A stretch of DNA of 64,000 bases from contig JAHDYG010000003.1 of assembly GCA_023383815.1 (NCBI GenBank), positions 180,187 through 244,186 of the forward strand, in the 5' to 3' direction. This document shows positions 28,938 through 37,395 of this stretch, piece after piece. Origin of the DNA: Rhodocyclaceae bacterium (GTDB lineage Bacteria > Pseudomonadota > Gammaproteobacteria > Burkholderiales > Rhodocyclaceae). A program made the translations under genes and the position numbers. The notes under the pieces were generated by a model. That model ran no database searches and had not been told where the DNA came from. It worked only from the letters and a program-made list of their open reading frames with translations. The stretch's first letter is position 1. The number at the start of each line of letters is the position of its first letter.

Positions 28938-29852
28938 ATGAAACCGACCGACAGCTACCTGCAACGCTTTCTTTTCGAGGCACTCGACATCCGCGGGGCG
29001 GTCGTCCGGCTCGGCGACGTCTGGCGCCGTCTTCAATCCGGCCGCGACTACCCGGAGGCGGTCGCAACCGTCCTGGGCCAGATGTGTGCCGTGGCCACGA
29101 TCATCAGCGGCAATCTCAAGCAGACTGGCCGCCTGACGTTCCAGATCCAGGGACATGGACCCGTCGGTCTGCTGGTCGTCGACTGCACCGAAGGGCTCAA
29201 CCTGCGCGCGATGGCGCGTGTCGACGAGGAAGGCCGCGCACGGGGGTCGCTCGGCGAGCTGGTCGGTGACGGGCAGCTTCAGCTCACCCTCGACGCACCG
29301 AGCATGCGCGAACCGTGGCGCAGCCTCGTGCCGCTCGAAGGCGCGACCGTCGGCGAGGTCTTCGAACACTACCTGACACAGTCCGAACAGCAGCCTGCTG
29401 GGCTGTGGCTCGCCTGCAATGCCGAAGGGGCTGCCGCCCTGTTCCTGCAATGCCTGCCCGGCGCGCCCGAACGCGATGCCGACGGCTGGGAGCGCGTGCG
29501 TCAGCTTGCCCGGACCGTGCGGCCGGAAGAACTGCTCACGTTGTCGCCGCAAACCCTGCTTACCCGCCTCTTTTCCGAGGAAGAAGTGCGTGTGTTCGAG
29601 CCGCGTACCGTCTACCACGACTGGCCGGCCGATCGCGCAAAGGTCATCGCGATGCTCCGGAGCCTGGGAGAGCGGGAGGTGCGACGCATCCTCGCCGAAC
29701 AGGGCGAGGTGTTCATTCGCGACGACCTGGGCAACCATGACTACCGCTTCGACACCGAAGAGATCGACGCGATCTTCAGCGCGGACGACCAGGAGGAAGG
29801 GGATGCGGACAGTGTCTCCAGTCCGCCTCCGCCACCCCCGACGGTCCATTGA
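28938..29852 (+). CDS. hslO: Hsp33-family chaperone lacking the redox-switch cysteines
   Basis: Homologue of the 33-kDa redox-regulated holdase, 304 aa. The N-terminal chaperone core is well conserved ([53 protein letters not shown]). In active Hsp33 the C-terminal domain binds zinc through CxC and CxxC. Here the matching stretches read VYHDW and RDDLGNHDY, and the last ~120 residues have no cysteine at all, although LAEQGEVFI and GNH keep the surrounding fold pattern. The protein cannot form the usual zinc switch. A proline run ends the protein. It may be constitutively active or regulated differently. Confidence 0.92.
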   Translation: MKPTDSYLQRFLFEALDIRGAVVRLGDVWRRLQSGRDYPEAVATVLGQMCAVATIISGNLKQTGRLTFQIQGHGPVGLLVVDCTEGLNLRAMARVDEEGRARGSLGELVGDGQLQLTLDAPSMREPWRSLVPLEGATVGEVFEHYLTQSEQQPAGLWLACNAEGAAALFLQCLPGAPERDADGWERVRQLARTVRPEELLTLSPQTLLTRLFSEEEVRVFEPRTVYHDWPADRAKVIAMLRSLGEREVRRILAEQGEVFIRDDLGNHDYRFDTEEIDAIFSADDQEEGDADSVSSPPPPPPTVH

Positions 29853-29905
29853 CGCCCGATCCGACGTGGTAGCGGCACAGGACGTCATGCGCCTGAAATG
29901 CGGTC

Positions 29906-29934
29906 TTGCCCGAATCCCGGGGGCTCAGTAGACT
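29906..29934 (+). promoter_or_regulatory. Sigma-70-type promoter of minCDE
   Basis: TTGCCC (29906-29911), a 17-base spacer and TAGACT (29929-29934), ending 27 bases before the minC ATG. Each hexamer matches consensus at four of six positions. It fits as the min operon promoter in the 109-base gap after hslO. Confidence 0.55.
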
Positions 29935-29961
29935 CCGGGTCTTTACAGGCCCCGATCGTCC

Positions 29962-30738
29962 ATGTCCGCAGCCTCGTCCAACCGACCGATCGAATTTCGC
30001 AACGCCTCTCTGGGCACCACCGTGGCGGTGCTGCGCGAGACGCATCCCCCACTGCTGGCCGACGCGCTGCACAAGATGCTGGGCGGAATGCCGGATTTTT
30101 TCAGCGGTGAGCCAGCGATCCTCGATTTCGCCGAAATTTCGCTCGACTGCGGGCGGGTCGACTGGGCCGGCCTGTTGAGCCTGCTGCGCCGCTTCCAGCT
30201 CCAGCCGGTCGGTGTGCGCAACCTGCCGGGCGAACTCGCCGCCGAGGCACGGCGGGCCGGTCTCGCGCTGCTCGACGGAGTGCCCCTGGGTGAGCGCAGC
30301 ACCCCGCCTGCCACACCGGCTGCGGCTGCGCCAACTGCCCCGAAACCCGCCCCTGCCACACCCGCTCCAGCGCTCGCCGCCATCCAGGCCGGCACGATGT
30401 TCGTCGATCGTCCGGTACGATCCGGACAGCAGATCTACGCGCGCGGGGGGGATCTGGTGCTGCTGGCGGGCATGAGCAACGGCGCGGAAGTCATCGCCGA
30501 CGGCAGCATCCATTGCTATGGCCCGCTGCGCGGACGCGCCCTGGCCGGAGCCCAGGGCAACGCCTCGGCACGCATCGTCGCGACGAACTTCGGCCCCGAG
30601 ATCGTCTCGATCGCCGGCGTCTACAAGACCTTCGAACAGGGGGTTCCGGCCTCCATTGCCGGCAAGCCGGCGACGGTACGCATGCGCGGCGCCGGCAACG
30701 AACAGAAACTCGACATTGAACCGCTGCAGCTCGACTGA
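29962..30738 (+). CDS. minC: Septum-site determining protein MinC
   Basis: FtsZ antagonist that, with MinD, blocks division away from midcell. It is 258 aa: an N-terminal FtsZ-inhibiting domain (about 1-105), a Pro/Ala linker (about 115-140), and a C-terminal beta-helix domain (about 145-258; VRSGQQIYARGGDLVLLAG, GSIHCYGPLRGRALAG) that binds MinD. First of three genes in the usual order C-D-E. Confidence 0.96.
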   Translation: MSAASSNRPIEFRNASLGTTVAVLRETHPPLLADALHKMLGGMPDFFSGEPAILDFAEISLDCGRVDWAGLLSLLRRFQLQPVGVRNLPGELAAEARRAGLALLDGVPLGERSTPPATPAAAAPTAPKPAPATPAPALAAIQAGTMFVDRPVRSGQQIYARGGDLVLLAGMSNGAEVIADGSIHCYGPLRGRALAGAQGNASARIVATNFGPEIVSIAGVYKTFEQGVPASIAGKPATVRMRGAGNEQKLDIEPLQLD

Positions 30739-30770
30739 GCGCGGCATTGACCTGCCAGGAAGGACTGAAC

Positions 30771-31586
30771 GTGACCCGAGTCGTCGTCGTAACATCCGGA
30801 AAAGGGGGGGTGGGCAAGACCACCACCAGTGCGGCATTTGCGTCCGGCCTCGCGCTGCGCGGCTTCAAGACGGCCGTCATCGACTTCGACGTGGGCCTGC
30901 GCAATCTCGACCTCATCATGGGCTGCGAGCGGCGCGTGGTGTACGACTTCGTCAATGTCATCAACGGCGAAGCCAAGCTCAATCAGGCGCTCATCAAGGA
31001 CAAGCACTGCGAGAACCTCTTCGTGCTGCCGGCCTCGCAGACGCGCGACAAGGATGCACTGACCGAGGAAGGCGTCGAGACCGTCATTCGCGAGCTTGAG
31101 CACATGGGCTTCGACTACATCGTGTGCGATTCGCCGGCCGGCATCGAGCGCGGCGCGGTGATGGCGCTCACCTTCGCCGACGAGGCGATCGTGACGACCA
31201 ATCCGGAGGTCTCGTCGGTCCGCGATTCGGACCGCATTCTCGGCATCCTGCAGTCGAAGTCCAAGCGTGCCGCCGAAGGGCGCGAACCGGTCAAGGAACA
31301 CCTGCTGGTCACGCGCTATTCACCGAAGCGCGTCGAAGAAGGCGAGATGCTTTCGTACAAGGACGTCCAGGAGTTGCTCAGGGTGCCGCTGCTCGGAGTG
31401 ATTCCCGAGTCCGAATCGGTGCTGCACGCGTCCAACCAGGGCACGCCAGCCATTCACCTGAAGGGCACCGACGTCGCCGAAGCCTATACCGACGTCGTCG
31501 CCCGCTTCCTCGGCGAGGAGCGAGCCCTGCGATTCGTGGCCTACGAGAAGCCCGGCCTCTTCAAGCGGCTGTTCGGAGGCAACTGA
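30771..31586 (+). CDS. minD: Septum-site determining ATPase MinD
   Basis: Membrane-cycling ParA-class ATPase, 271 aa. The deviant Walker [13 protein letters not shown] begins near residue 9, the switch region is [22 protein letters not shown], and the C-terminal amphipathic helix [13 protein letters not shown] is the membrane-targeting sequence. GTG at 30771 is taken as the start because AGGAAGGA lies just upstream and the protein then begins as usual for MinD. It recruits MinC and is released by MinE, the next gene. Confidence 0.96.
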   Translation: MTRVVVVTSGKGGVGKTTTSAAFASGLALRGFKTAVIDFDVGLRNLDLIMGCERRVVYDFVNVINGEAKLNQALIKDKHCENLFVLPASQTRDKDALTEEGVETVIRELEHMGFDYIVCDSPAGIERGAVMALTFADEAIVTTNPEVSSVRDSDRILGILQSKSKRAAEGREPVKEHLLVTRYSPKRVEEGEMLSYKDVQELLRVPLLGVIPESESVLHASNQGTPAIHLKGTDVAEAYTDVVARFLGEERALRFVAYEKPGLFKRLFGGN

Positions 31587-31587
31587 C

Positions 31588-31848
31588 ATGTCCCTGCTCT
31601 CTAGGATTTTCGGAGAAAAGAAGAAGACTGCGGCGGTTGCCAAGGAACGCCTGCAGCTCATCATCGCGCGCGAGCACGGCAGCGGCACCCGCGGACCTGA
31701 TTTCCTGCCCGCGCTGCAGCGCGAGCTGATCGAGGTGATCTCCAAGTACGTCTCGGTGAATCCCGAAGACATCAAGGTCAACCTCGAGAAGCAGGACAAC
31801 TACGAAGTACTCGAAGTCAACATCGTCCTGCCCGACCAGGCGCGCTGA
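31588..31848 (+). CDS. minE: Cell division topological specificity factor MinE
   Basis: Stimulates MinD ATPase and drives Min oscillation. It is 86 aa. The N-terminal helix SLLSRIFGE, the anti-MinCD segment ([15 protein letters not shown]) and the C-terminal dimer domain ([18 protein letters not shown]) are typical. Its ATG lies 1 base after the minD stop. Confidence 0.96.
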   Translation: MSLLSRIFGEKKKTAAVAKERLQLIIAREHGSGTRGPDFLPALQRELIEVISKYVSVNPEDIKVNLEKQDNYEVLEVNIVLPDQAR

Positions 31849-31860
31849 GCGGCACGGAAT

Positions 31861-31881
31861 GCGCCGGACTGGATCCGGCGC
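31861..31881. terminator. Symmetric hairpin between minE and the convergent binding-protein gene
   Basis: GCGCCGGA-CTGGA-TCCGGCGC is a perfect 8-bp stem in the 48-base gap between two convergent genes. It could end transcripts from both sides. No U-tract follows on either strand. Confidence 0.45.
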
Positions 31882-31896
31882 GGCGAGCGCCCGGCG

Positions 31897-33135
31897 CTAC
31901 GGCCGCTTGTGACGAATGCCGTGGCTTTGCCGCGCATCCTCCTCGAACGCATAGTCGATCCGTCCGTTGCGCACGATGCCCACGACCAGCATGTTCTCCG
32001 TGATCGCATCGTGGTCTTCGGGCGTGAAGGGCCGCATGTAGGTCGTGACCACCCCTTCGACCCCCCGGCCACCGAGGTTCTCGAGCGCCTCGCGGATGCT
32101 GTCCCCATCCAGATCCTTCGCGGTAGCCAGACCGTTGTAGAGCAGGCGCATCGCATCGTACCCCTGGGCTGCCGACATCGCCGATTCCAGCGACGCTTCG
32201 CCGAAGCGCTTGAGGTAGTTCGTCACGAACATCTTGTGCCGCATGTTCTGACTGGCCGGAATGAAGCTGTTGGTCGTAAACACCCCCTCGCCCGCTGGCC
32301 CGGCTGCATCGAGGAAGTTGCGCATCGACACTGTCCACCCACCAAAGAGCGGCACGTTCCAGTCCATCTCCCGACGGTTTCGGGCGATGGCCGCCAGTTC
32401 GGGGCCGATGCCATACATCACCACGACGTCCGCCCCGGCGGCACGCGCCCGTTCGAGCTGCGCGCGCATGTCGCGATCCCCGATCGAGAAGCGCTCGATC
32501 ACGACGGGCTGCATCCCGAACCGTGAAAGCGCCGTCACGAAATCGTTCATCTCGGCTTCGCCGTAGCCGGTATCGTCGGCCAGCAAAGCGATGCGGCGAA
32601 AGCCGGCGCGCTCGACCAGATGGCGCGTGGTGAAGGCGTTCGAGACCGTGGTCGGAGGCGAGACGCGGAAGATGAAATTCTCCTTCGCATTCGGCGGTGC
32701 ATAGCGAAGCGTGACGGGAGAGCCTGTCGTCACCGCCGCAACGAGCGGTACACGCGCATCCTGGTAGATGTCGATCGAATTGAGCGCGACGCCGGTATTG
32801 ACGACACCGATCGTCGCGACCACCTTGTGTTCGTGCACGAGCGCCTGCGCGATCGCACGCCCCTTGTCGTTGTTCGCCTGATCGTCCATCTCGATGAACT
32901 CGATCCTGCGCCCGTTGACGCCGCCCACGAATGCGTTGATCTCCTCTGCTGCAAGCACGATGCCGTTGCGCATGCTGGTACCCATCGGCGCGCTGCCCCC
33001 CGTGAATGGCCCCGAGAGCCCGATCTTCACGGGCTCCTGAGCGTGCGCCTGCGTTGCGTGAAGCCCGCCAGCCCCGGCCAGCAGAAGTGCCACCAGACCG
33101 ATGCGCATACGAACCTTCCAGCCAGATCCTGCCAT
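31897..33135 (-). CDS. ABC transporter substrate-binding protein, branched-chain amino acid (LivK) type
   Basis: Periplasmic binding protein of 412 aa with a signal peptide (IGLVALLLAGAGGLHATQAHA). The mature part is a type I fold: VKIGLSGPFTGGSAPMG at the start, NGRRIEFIEMDDQ, then ALLADDTGYG and VVVMYGIGPELAA. Family members bind branched-chain or other amino acids, aromatic acids or amides. No permease or ATPase of the Liv type is near, so it is an orphan that must share a membrane complex encoded elsewhere. GGAGAGGGG precedes the ATG. A GntR-type dyad lies 60 bases upstream. Confidence 0.88.
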   Translation of the reverse strand: MAGSGWKVRMRIGLVALLLAGAGGLHATQAHAQEPVKIGLSGPFTGGSAPMGTSMRNGIVLAAEEINAFVGGVNGRRIEFIEMDDQANNDKGRAIAQALVHEHKVVATIGVVNTGVALNSIDIYQDARVPLVAAVTTGSPVTLRYAPPNAKENFIFRVSPPTTVSNAFTTRHLVERAGFRRIALLADDTGYGEAEMNDFVTALSRFGMQPVVIERFSIGDRDMRAQLERARAAGADVVVMYGIGPELAAIARNRREMDWNVPLFGGWTVSMRNFLDAAGPAGEGVFTTNSFIPASQNMRHKMFVTNYLKRFGEASLESAMSAAQGYDAMRLLYNGLATAKDLDGDSIREALENLGGRGVEGVVTTYMRPFTPEDHDAITENMLVVGIVRNGRIDYAFEEDARQSHGIRHKRP

Positions 33136-33194
33136 GTGTATCCCCTCTCCGTTGTAATGAGCTTGTGCACCGGACGGTGCGGGCACAGTCTATG

Positions 33195-33205
33195 TTGTCG
33201 GACAA
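33195..33205 (-). promoter_or_regulatory. Putative GntR/FadR-type operator upstream of the binding-protein gene
   Basis: TTGTCGGACAA matches TNGTNNNACNA and is identical to the site at 22755-22765 except for the centre base. It lies 60 bases upstream of the LivK-type gene on the minus strand. A TAGACT hexamer lies just downstream of it and could be the -10. Confidence 0.5.
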
Positions 33206-33371
33206 CTGGCCGGGATCGGGATTTGCCCCAGCCCCGGGTCCACGCACCGGGATCAGCCGCTACCCCGATCGGATCCGCAGCCCATGCGCTTCGGGCATTT
33301 CGAGTCGTTCCGAAAATCCACTGAAATTCAATTCGTTACCCCGCAAGTTTGGGTAAACCCGAGTACACGAC

Positions 33372-33398
33372 GAGTTCTAGGGAGTTTCCCTAGAACTC
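33372..33398. repeat. Perfect 12-bp inverted repeat with 3-base loop
   Basis: GAGTTCTAGGGA (33372-33383), loop GTT, TCCCTAGAACTC (33387-33398). The stem is perfect, but no T-run follows on either strand, so a simple terminator is doubtful. Confidence 0.75.
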
Positions 33399-33399
33399 T

Positions 33400-33536
33400 T
33401 GCAGGTCCACGACGACCCGCGAATACTTGCGCCACTCTCGAGGGAACGCCGGAACGTCCCGATTCTCCCTGTCCTCCTCGGCGGACGGCTTCGGAGCATC
33501 CGTTCCCTCGAGGGGTTCCAGAAGAGCAGACCTGCA
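33400..33536. repeat. Nested inverted repeats, 8-bp outer and 12-bp inner arms
   Basis: Outer arms TGCAGGTC (33400-33407) and GACCTGCA (33529-33536). Inner arms CTCGAGGGAACG (33437-33448) and CGTTCCCTCGAG (33501-33512). All are perfect. A further GCAGGTC at 33565-33571 can pair with the outer right arm instead. This could fold as an RNA or act as a recombination or protein-binding site. Confidence 0.65.
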
Positions 33537-33569
33537 CACCGTTTCGCCCCGTTGCGAAGGTCAGGCAGG

Positions 33570-33577
33570 TCGACGAG
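33570..33577. repeat. Target site duplication of the IS (left copy)
   Basis: TCGACGAG, repeated exactly at the other end of the IS (35017-35024). Eight bases is the usual duplication length for IS256-family insertion. Confidence 0.85.
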
Positions 33578-35016
33578 GATCGTGTCCCGTGGCGTGGTGT
33601 AAGAAGCGTCAGCAGAATCGGTCGGCGGGTCATCGTCTCCGGTTTGGCAGGAGCGCGTGTCAGGCTGCGACCGCGGGCAGGCTGACGTTGGGATTGTCGC
33701 CAACTTCGGCAAGCGTTTCCAGCGTCATGTATCGGCGCTGCAGAGCCCATTCGTCGTTCTGCTCGAGCAGCAAGGCGCCGACCAGGCGGTAGATCGCTGC
33801 CTCGTTGGGGAAGATGCCCACGACGTCGGTGCGCCGCTTGATCTCGCCGTTCAATCGTTCGAGCGGATTGGTGCTGTGGATCTTGGTGCGGTGCTCCTTC
33901 GGGAAGCTCATGTGGGCGAGCACGTCGTCCTCGGCCTCGTCCATCAGCCGGGCGATCTTCGGGAAGCGCTCGCGCAACTGGTCGGCAACCGTGCGCCATT
34001 GGTCGCGGGCTGCGCGCTCGGTGGTCTGTGCAAAGATCGTGGCGACCAGGGCGGAGACGACACGGCGCTGCCCGGCTGGCGCATGGACGAGCACATTGCG
34101 CATGAAATGCACCCGGCAGCGCTGCCAGCTCGCCGAGATGACTTTGCGCACGGCGGCTTTGAGCCCCTCGTGGGCGTCGGAGATCACCAGCTTTACGCCA
34201 CGCAGCCCGCGCCGGGTGAGGCTGCGCAGGAAGTCGGTCCAGAACGGCTCGGCCTCGGAGGCCCCGACTTGCATGCCCAGCACCTCGCGCCGCCCGTCGG
34301 TGTTCGCACCGATGGCGATTATGGCGGCCACCGAGACGATCCGGCCGGCCTCGCGCACCTTCAGGTAAGTCGCATCGATCCACAGGTAGGGCCAGTCGCC
34401 CTCGATCGGGCGTTGCAGGAAGGTCTGCACCCGTTCGTCGATCTCGGCGCACAGGCGCGAGACCTGACTCTTGGAGATCCCGCTCATGCCCATGGCCTGC
34501 ACCAGATCATCGACCGAGCGCGTCGAGATGCCCTGCACGTAGGCTTCCTGAATCACCGCGGCGAGCGCCTTCTCGGCGGTGCGCCGCGGCTCCAGAAAGG
34601 GCGGGAAGTAGCTGCCCTGGCGCAGCTTCGGGATGCGCAGCGCCACCGTGCCGGCGCGCGTGCCCCAGTCGCGCTCACGGTAGCCGTTGCGCGAATTGGT
34701 GCGCGCCTCCGAGCGCTCGCCGTGGGCGGCGCCACAGCGGTTGTCGACATCCATGTCCATCAGGCGCTGGGCCACAAAGCCGATCATCTCGCGCACGATA
34801 TCGCTGGCGCCGGCCTTCTCAAGCAGCTCGGAAAGCTGCATCCTGTCTTGGGTCATCGGGTTCTTCCTCATGGTTCGGTTGAAGTGTCGCAACTCCTACC
34901 TTACCGAAGATCTCCGATGACCCGCCGACTTCGCGCCCGCCGTGGTGGCCCTGCAGGGCCACCACGGCGAACACCTCACTCCCTCACGCTGTTACACCAC
35001 TTCCCGGGACACCGCC
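33578..35016 (-). mobile_element. IS256-family insertion sequence, complete, 1439 bp
   Basis: Bounded by exact 8-bp direct repeats. The ends share imperfect inverted repeats: from the fifth base inward both ends read GTGTCCCG, then diverge at three positions, then read GTGGTGTAA (33582-33602 and 34992-35012, 18 of 21 identical). The outer four bases differ (GATC left, GGCG right, read inward). The GAT...GTCC...TGTGTAA layout resembles IS256 ends. It carries one intact transposase gene pointing left. The exact duplication and the intact gene suggest recent transposition. Confidence 0.93.
33660..34871 (-). CDS. IS256-family transposase (Mutator-like, DDE)
   Basis: Transposase of 403 aa. Family segments include [20 protein letters not shown], then [33 protein letters not shown] with the first catalytic Asp, [17 protein letters not shown] with the second, the [10 protein letters not shown] signature, and [20 protein letters not shown] with the catalytic Glu. 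The frame is intact. The ATG at 34871 was preferred to an in-frame TTG seven codons upstream. A second ATG five codons in is also possible. Confidence 0.95.
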   Translation of the reverse strand: MRKNPMTQDRMQLSELLEKAGASDIVREMIGFVAQRLMDMDVDNRCGAAHGERSEARTNSRNGYRERDWGTRAGTVALRIPKLRQGSYFPPFLEPRRTAEKALAAVIQEAYVQGISTRSVDDLVQAMGMSGISKSQVSRLCAEIDERVQTFLQRPIEGDWPYLWIDATYLKVREAGRIVSVAAIIAIGANTDGRREVLGMQVGASEAEPFWTDFLRSLTRRGLRGVKLVISDAHEGLKAAVRKVISASWQRCRVHFMRNVLVHAPAGQRRVVSALVATIFAQTTERAARDQWRTVADQLRERFPKIARLMDEAEDDVLAHMSFPKEHRTKIHSTNPLERLNGEIKRRTDVVGIFPNEAAIYRLVGALLLEQNDEWALQRRYMTLETLAEVGDNPNVSLPAVAA

Positions 35017-35024
35017 TCGACGAG
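35017..35024. repeat. Target site duplication of the IS (right copy)
   Basis: TCGACGAG, exact copy of 33570-33577. It ends 82 bases before the aapJ start codon. Confidence 0.85.
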
Positions 35025-35106
35025 CGGAGACGGTCTTTCACACAGGCACGAATCCGGAGACGCCCATCGGGCATGTTTGGCAAGTCCACCTGGAGGTTCA
35101 CGAACA

Positions 35107-36135
35107 ATGAAATTCACCAAGTCCACCCTGGCCGTTACCGCAGCCTTTGCCGCGATCGGTCTTTCCACACAGGCCCAGGCCGGCGCCACGCTCGACGCTG
35201 TCGTCAACAAGGGTTTCGTACAGTGCGGCGTCAGCGACGGTTTGCCCGGCTTTTCCTATACGGATGCGTCCGGCCAGTATCGCGGCATCGACGTCGATGT
35301 CTGCCGCGCCGTTGCAGCAGCCGTCTTCGGCGATGCGAACAAGGTCCGCTTCAGCCCGCTGACCGCAAAGGAGCGCTTCACCGCGCTGCAATCGGGCGAG
35401 GTCGACATCCTGTCGCGCAACACGACCTGGACCAGCTCGCGCGATGCTGGCATGGGTCTGAACTTCGCCGGTGTGAACTACTACGACGGCCAGGGCTTCC
35501 TCGTCAGCAAGCGCCTGGGCGTCAAGAGCGCACGCGAGCTCGACGGCGCGGCGGTGTGCACGCAGTCCGGGACGACGACCGAGCTGAACCTGTCGGACTA
35601 TTTCCGTGCCAACGGCATGAAGTACACGCCGGTCAACTTCGACAAGTCGGACGAAACGGTGAAGGCGCTCGAAGCCGGGCGCTGCGACGTGCTGACCTCC
35701 GACCAGTCGCAGCTCTACGCACAGCGCATCAAGCTGGCGAAGCCCGACGACTACATGGTGCTGCCGGAAGTGATCTCAAAGGAGCCGCTCGGGCCGGTCG
35801 TGCGCCAGGGTGACGATGAATGGTTCAACATCGTGCGCTGGACGCTGTTCGCGATGATCAACGCCGAAGAGCTGGGTGTGACCTCGAAGAACGTCGAGCA
35901 GGAAGCCAAGGATTCCAAGAAGCCCGACGTACGCCGCCTGCTCGGCGCGGACGGCGAGTACGGCAAGGATCTCAAGCTGCCGAAGGACTGGGCCGTGCAG
36001 ATCGTCAAGCAGGTCGGCAACTACGGCGAGGCGTTCGAACGCAACGTCGGCATGGAAAGCGAGCTGAAGATCGCGCGCGGTCAGAATGCCCTGTGGAACA
36101 AGGGCGGTCTGCAATACGCGCCGCCGGTCCGCTAA
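35107..36135 (+). CDS. aapJ: General L-amino acid ABC transporter, periplasmic binding protein AapJ
   Basis: Binding protein of 342 aa with a signal peptide (LAVTAAFAAIGLSTQAQA). The mature part (TLDAVVNKGFVQCGVSDGLP, GIDVDVCRAVAAAVFGD, SRNTTWTSSRD, CTQSGTTTELNLSDYFR) is the AapJ/BztA type that binds a broad range of L-amino acids. GGAGG lies 10 bases before the ATG. It heads aapJ-aapQ-aapM-aapP. The IS inserted 82 bases upstream has probably separated it from its native promoter. I see no convincing sigma-70 or sigma-54 promoter in the remaining gap. Confidence 0.95.
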   Translation: MKFTKSTLAVTAAFAAIGLSTQAQAGATLDAVVNKGFVQCGVSDGLPGFSYTDASGQYRGIDVDVCRAVAAAVFGDANKVRFSPLTAKERFTALQSGEVDILSRNTTWTSSRDAGMGLNFAGVNYYDGQGFLVSKRLGVKSARELDGAAVCTQSGTTTELNLSDYFRANGMKYTPVNFDKSDETVKALEAGRCDVLTSDQSQLYAQRIKLAKPDDYMVLPEVISKEPLGPVVRQGDDEWFNIVRWTLFAMINAEELGVTSKNVEQEAKDSKKPDVRRLLGADGEYGKDLKLPKDWAVQIVKQVGNYGEAFERNVGMESELKIARGQNALWNKGGLQYAPPVR

Positions 36136-36150
36136 GGCACGCCGTAACGG

Positions 36151-36170
36151 CCACCGCCGCAAGGCGGTGG
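36151..36170 (+). promoter_or_regulatory. Intercistronic hairpin between aapJ and aapQ
   Basis: CCACCGCC-GCAA-GGCGGTGG is a perfect 8-bp stem closed by a GNRA tetraloop, 16 bases after aapJ, with no U-tract. Such hairpins after binding-protein genes usually protect the upstream mRNA from 3' decay, giving more binding protein than permease. Confidence 0.6.
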
Positions 36171-36198
36171 CATCTTTCCATTCAGTTCGAGGCTACCC

Positions 36199-37383
36199 AT
36201 GCAGAAACGGGCAAGCGCCCCGCCCTCGCGCGGATCGATCCTCACCGACCCGAAGATCCGCGGTTGGGTCTTCCAGGTTCTCGCGGTGCTCACGGTCGCC
36301 GGCTTCGGTTGGTACCTGTTCCAGAACACGCAGACGAACCTCGCGCAGCGCGGCATCACCTCCGGATTCGCCTTTCTCAACAACACGGCAGGATTCGGAA
36401 TCCTGCAGTCGTTGATCGAGTACACAGAAACCGACACCTATGCGCGGGTGTTCGTGATCGGACTCCTCAACACGCTGCTGGTGTCCTTTCTCGGCATCGT
36501 GTTCGCGACGATCCTCGGCTTCATCATCGGGATCGCGCGCCTGTCGCCCAACTGGCTGATCAGCCGCCTCGCTGCGGTGTACATCGAGATCTTCCGCAAC
36601 ATCCCGCCCCTGCTCCAGATCTTTTTCTGGTATTTCGCGGTGCTGCGCGCGATGCCCTCGCCACGCCAGAGCATCGTCTTCTTCGACACGGTGTTCCTGA
36701 ACATCCGCGGCCTGTACCTGCCGGCTCCGAGCGCGACGGGTGCCTATCCAGCCTTCATCGCTTCGGTCGTCATCGCGGTGATCGTCTGCATCGTCATCAG
36801 CCGCTGGGCGCGCGCGCTGCGCGAGGCCACCGGTCAGCCTTTTCCGGTACTGGTGACCTGCATCAGCCTGCTCGTGGCCATGCCGGCCTTCACGATCGTC
36901 GTGTTCGGCAACCCCTTCGTCTGGACCCTGCCAGAGTTGCGCGGCTTCAACTTCGTCGGTGGAATGGCGATCATCCCCGAGCTGGTCGCACTCACGTTCG
37001 CACTCACGCTCTACACCGCGGCCTTCATTGCAGAGAACGTCCGGTCCGGAATCCAGGCCGTCAGCCACGGACAGACCGAGGCGGCACGCTCGCTCGGTCT
37101 GCGCCCGGGCCACACGCTGCGGCTGGTGATCATTCCCCAGGCATTGCGCGTGATCATTCCTCCCCTGACGAGCCAGTATCTCAATCTTGCGAAGAACTCG
37201 TCGCTCGCCGCCGCGATCGGCTACCCGGATCTGGTATCACTCTTTGCCGGCACGGTGCTCAACCAGACGGGCCAGGCGATCGAGACGATCGCGATCACGA
37301 TGTCGGTCTATCTCGCGATCAGCCTGAGCATCTCGATGATCATGAACTGGTACAACAAGCGCATCGCGCTGGTCGAACGATAG
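36199..37383 (+). CDS. aapQ: General L-amino acid ABC transporter permease AapQ
   Basis: Inner-membrane permease of 394 aa of the polar amino acid family. One N-terminal helix (about 22-43) is followed by a cluster of helices from about 85 to 385. The cytoplasmic EAA loop reads AVSHGQTEAARSLGLRPGHTL near residue 290. It contacts AapP and forms a heteromer with AapM. Confidence 0.93.
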   Translation: MQKRASAPPSRGSILTDPKIRGWVFQVLAVLTVAGFGWYLFQNTQTNLAQRGITSGFAFLNNTAGFGILQSLIEYTETDTYARVFVIGLLNTLLVSFLGIVFATILGFIIGIARLSPNWLISRLAAVYIEIFRNIPPLLQIFFWYFAVLRAMPSPRQSIVFFDTVFLNIRGLYLPAPSATGAYPAFIASVVIAVIVCIVISRWARALREATGQPFPVLVTCISLLVAMPAFTIVVFGNPFVWTLPELRGFNFVGGMAIIPELVALTFALTLYTAAFIAENVRSGIQAVSHGQTEAARSLGLRPGHTLRLVIIPQALRVIIPPLTSQYLNLAKNSSLAAAIGYPDLVSLFAGTVLNQTGQAIETIAITMSVYLAISLSISMIMNWYNKRIALVER

Positions 37384-37395
37384 GAGCCCGCTGCG

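Larger units (their letters stand above)
33136..33569. other. Intergenic region with strong nested inverted repeats, no supported gene
   Basis: About 435 bases between the binding-protein gene and the IS target duplication. No frame here has a ribosome binding site or family resemblance. Contents: the GntR-type dyad, a perfect 12-bp hairpin at 33372-33398, and a nested pair of inverted repeats between 33400 and 33536. Before the IS inserted, this was the shared upstream region of the binding-protein gene and aapJ, which are divergent. Confidence 0.7.

Noticed and set aside
33400..33536. Integron attC site
   Set aside because: Size and nested symmetry are similar, but the outer arms lack the RYYYAAC/GTTRRRY core sites and no cassette or integron integrase is present.
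33284..33685. Protein-coding gene left of the IS
   Set aside because: The frames here run into the IS end, have no ribosome binding site and show Arg/Pro-rich translations. The region is dominated by inverted repeats.
35025..35106. Sigma-54 promoter for aapJ around TTGGCA
   Set aside because: The -24-like TGGCA is present, but the GC of the -12 element is missing at the required distance.
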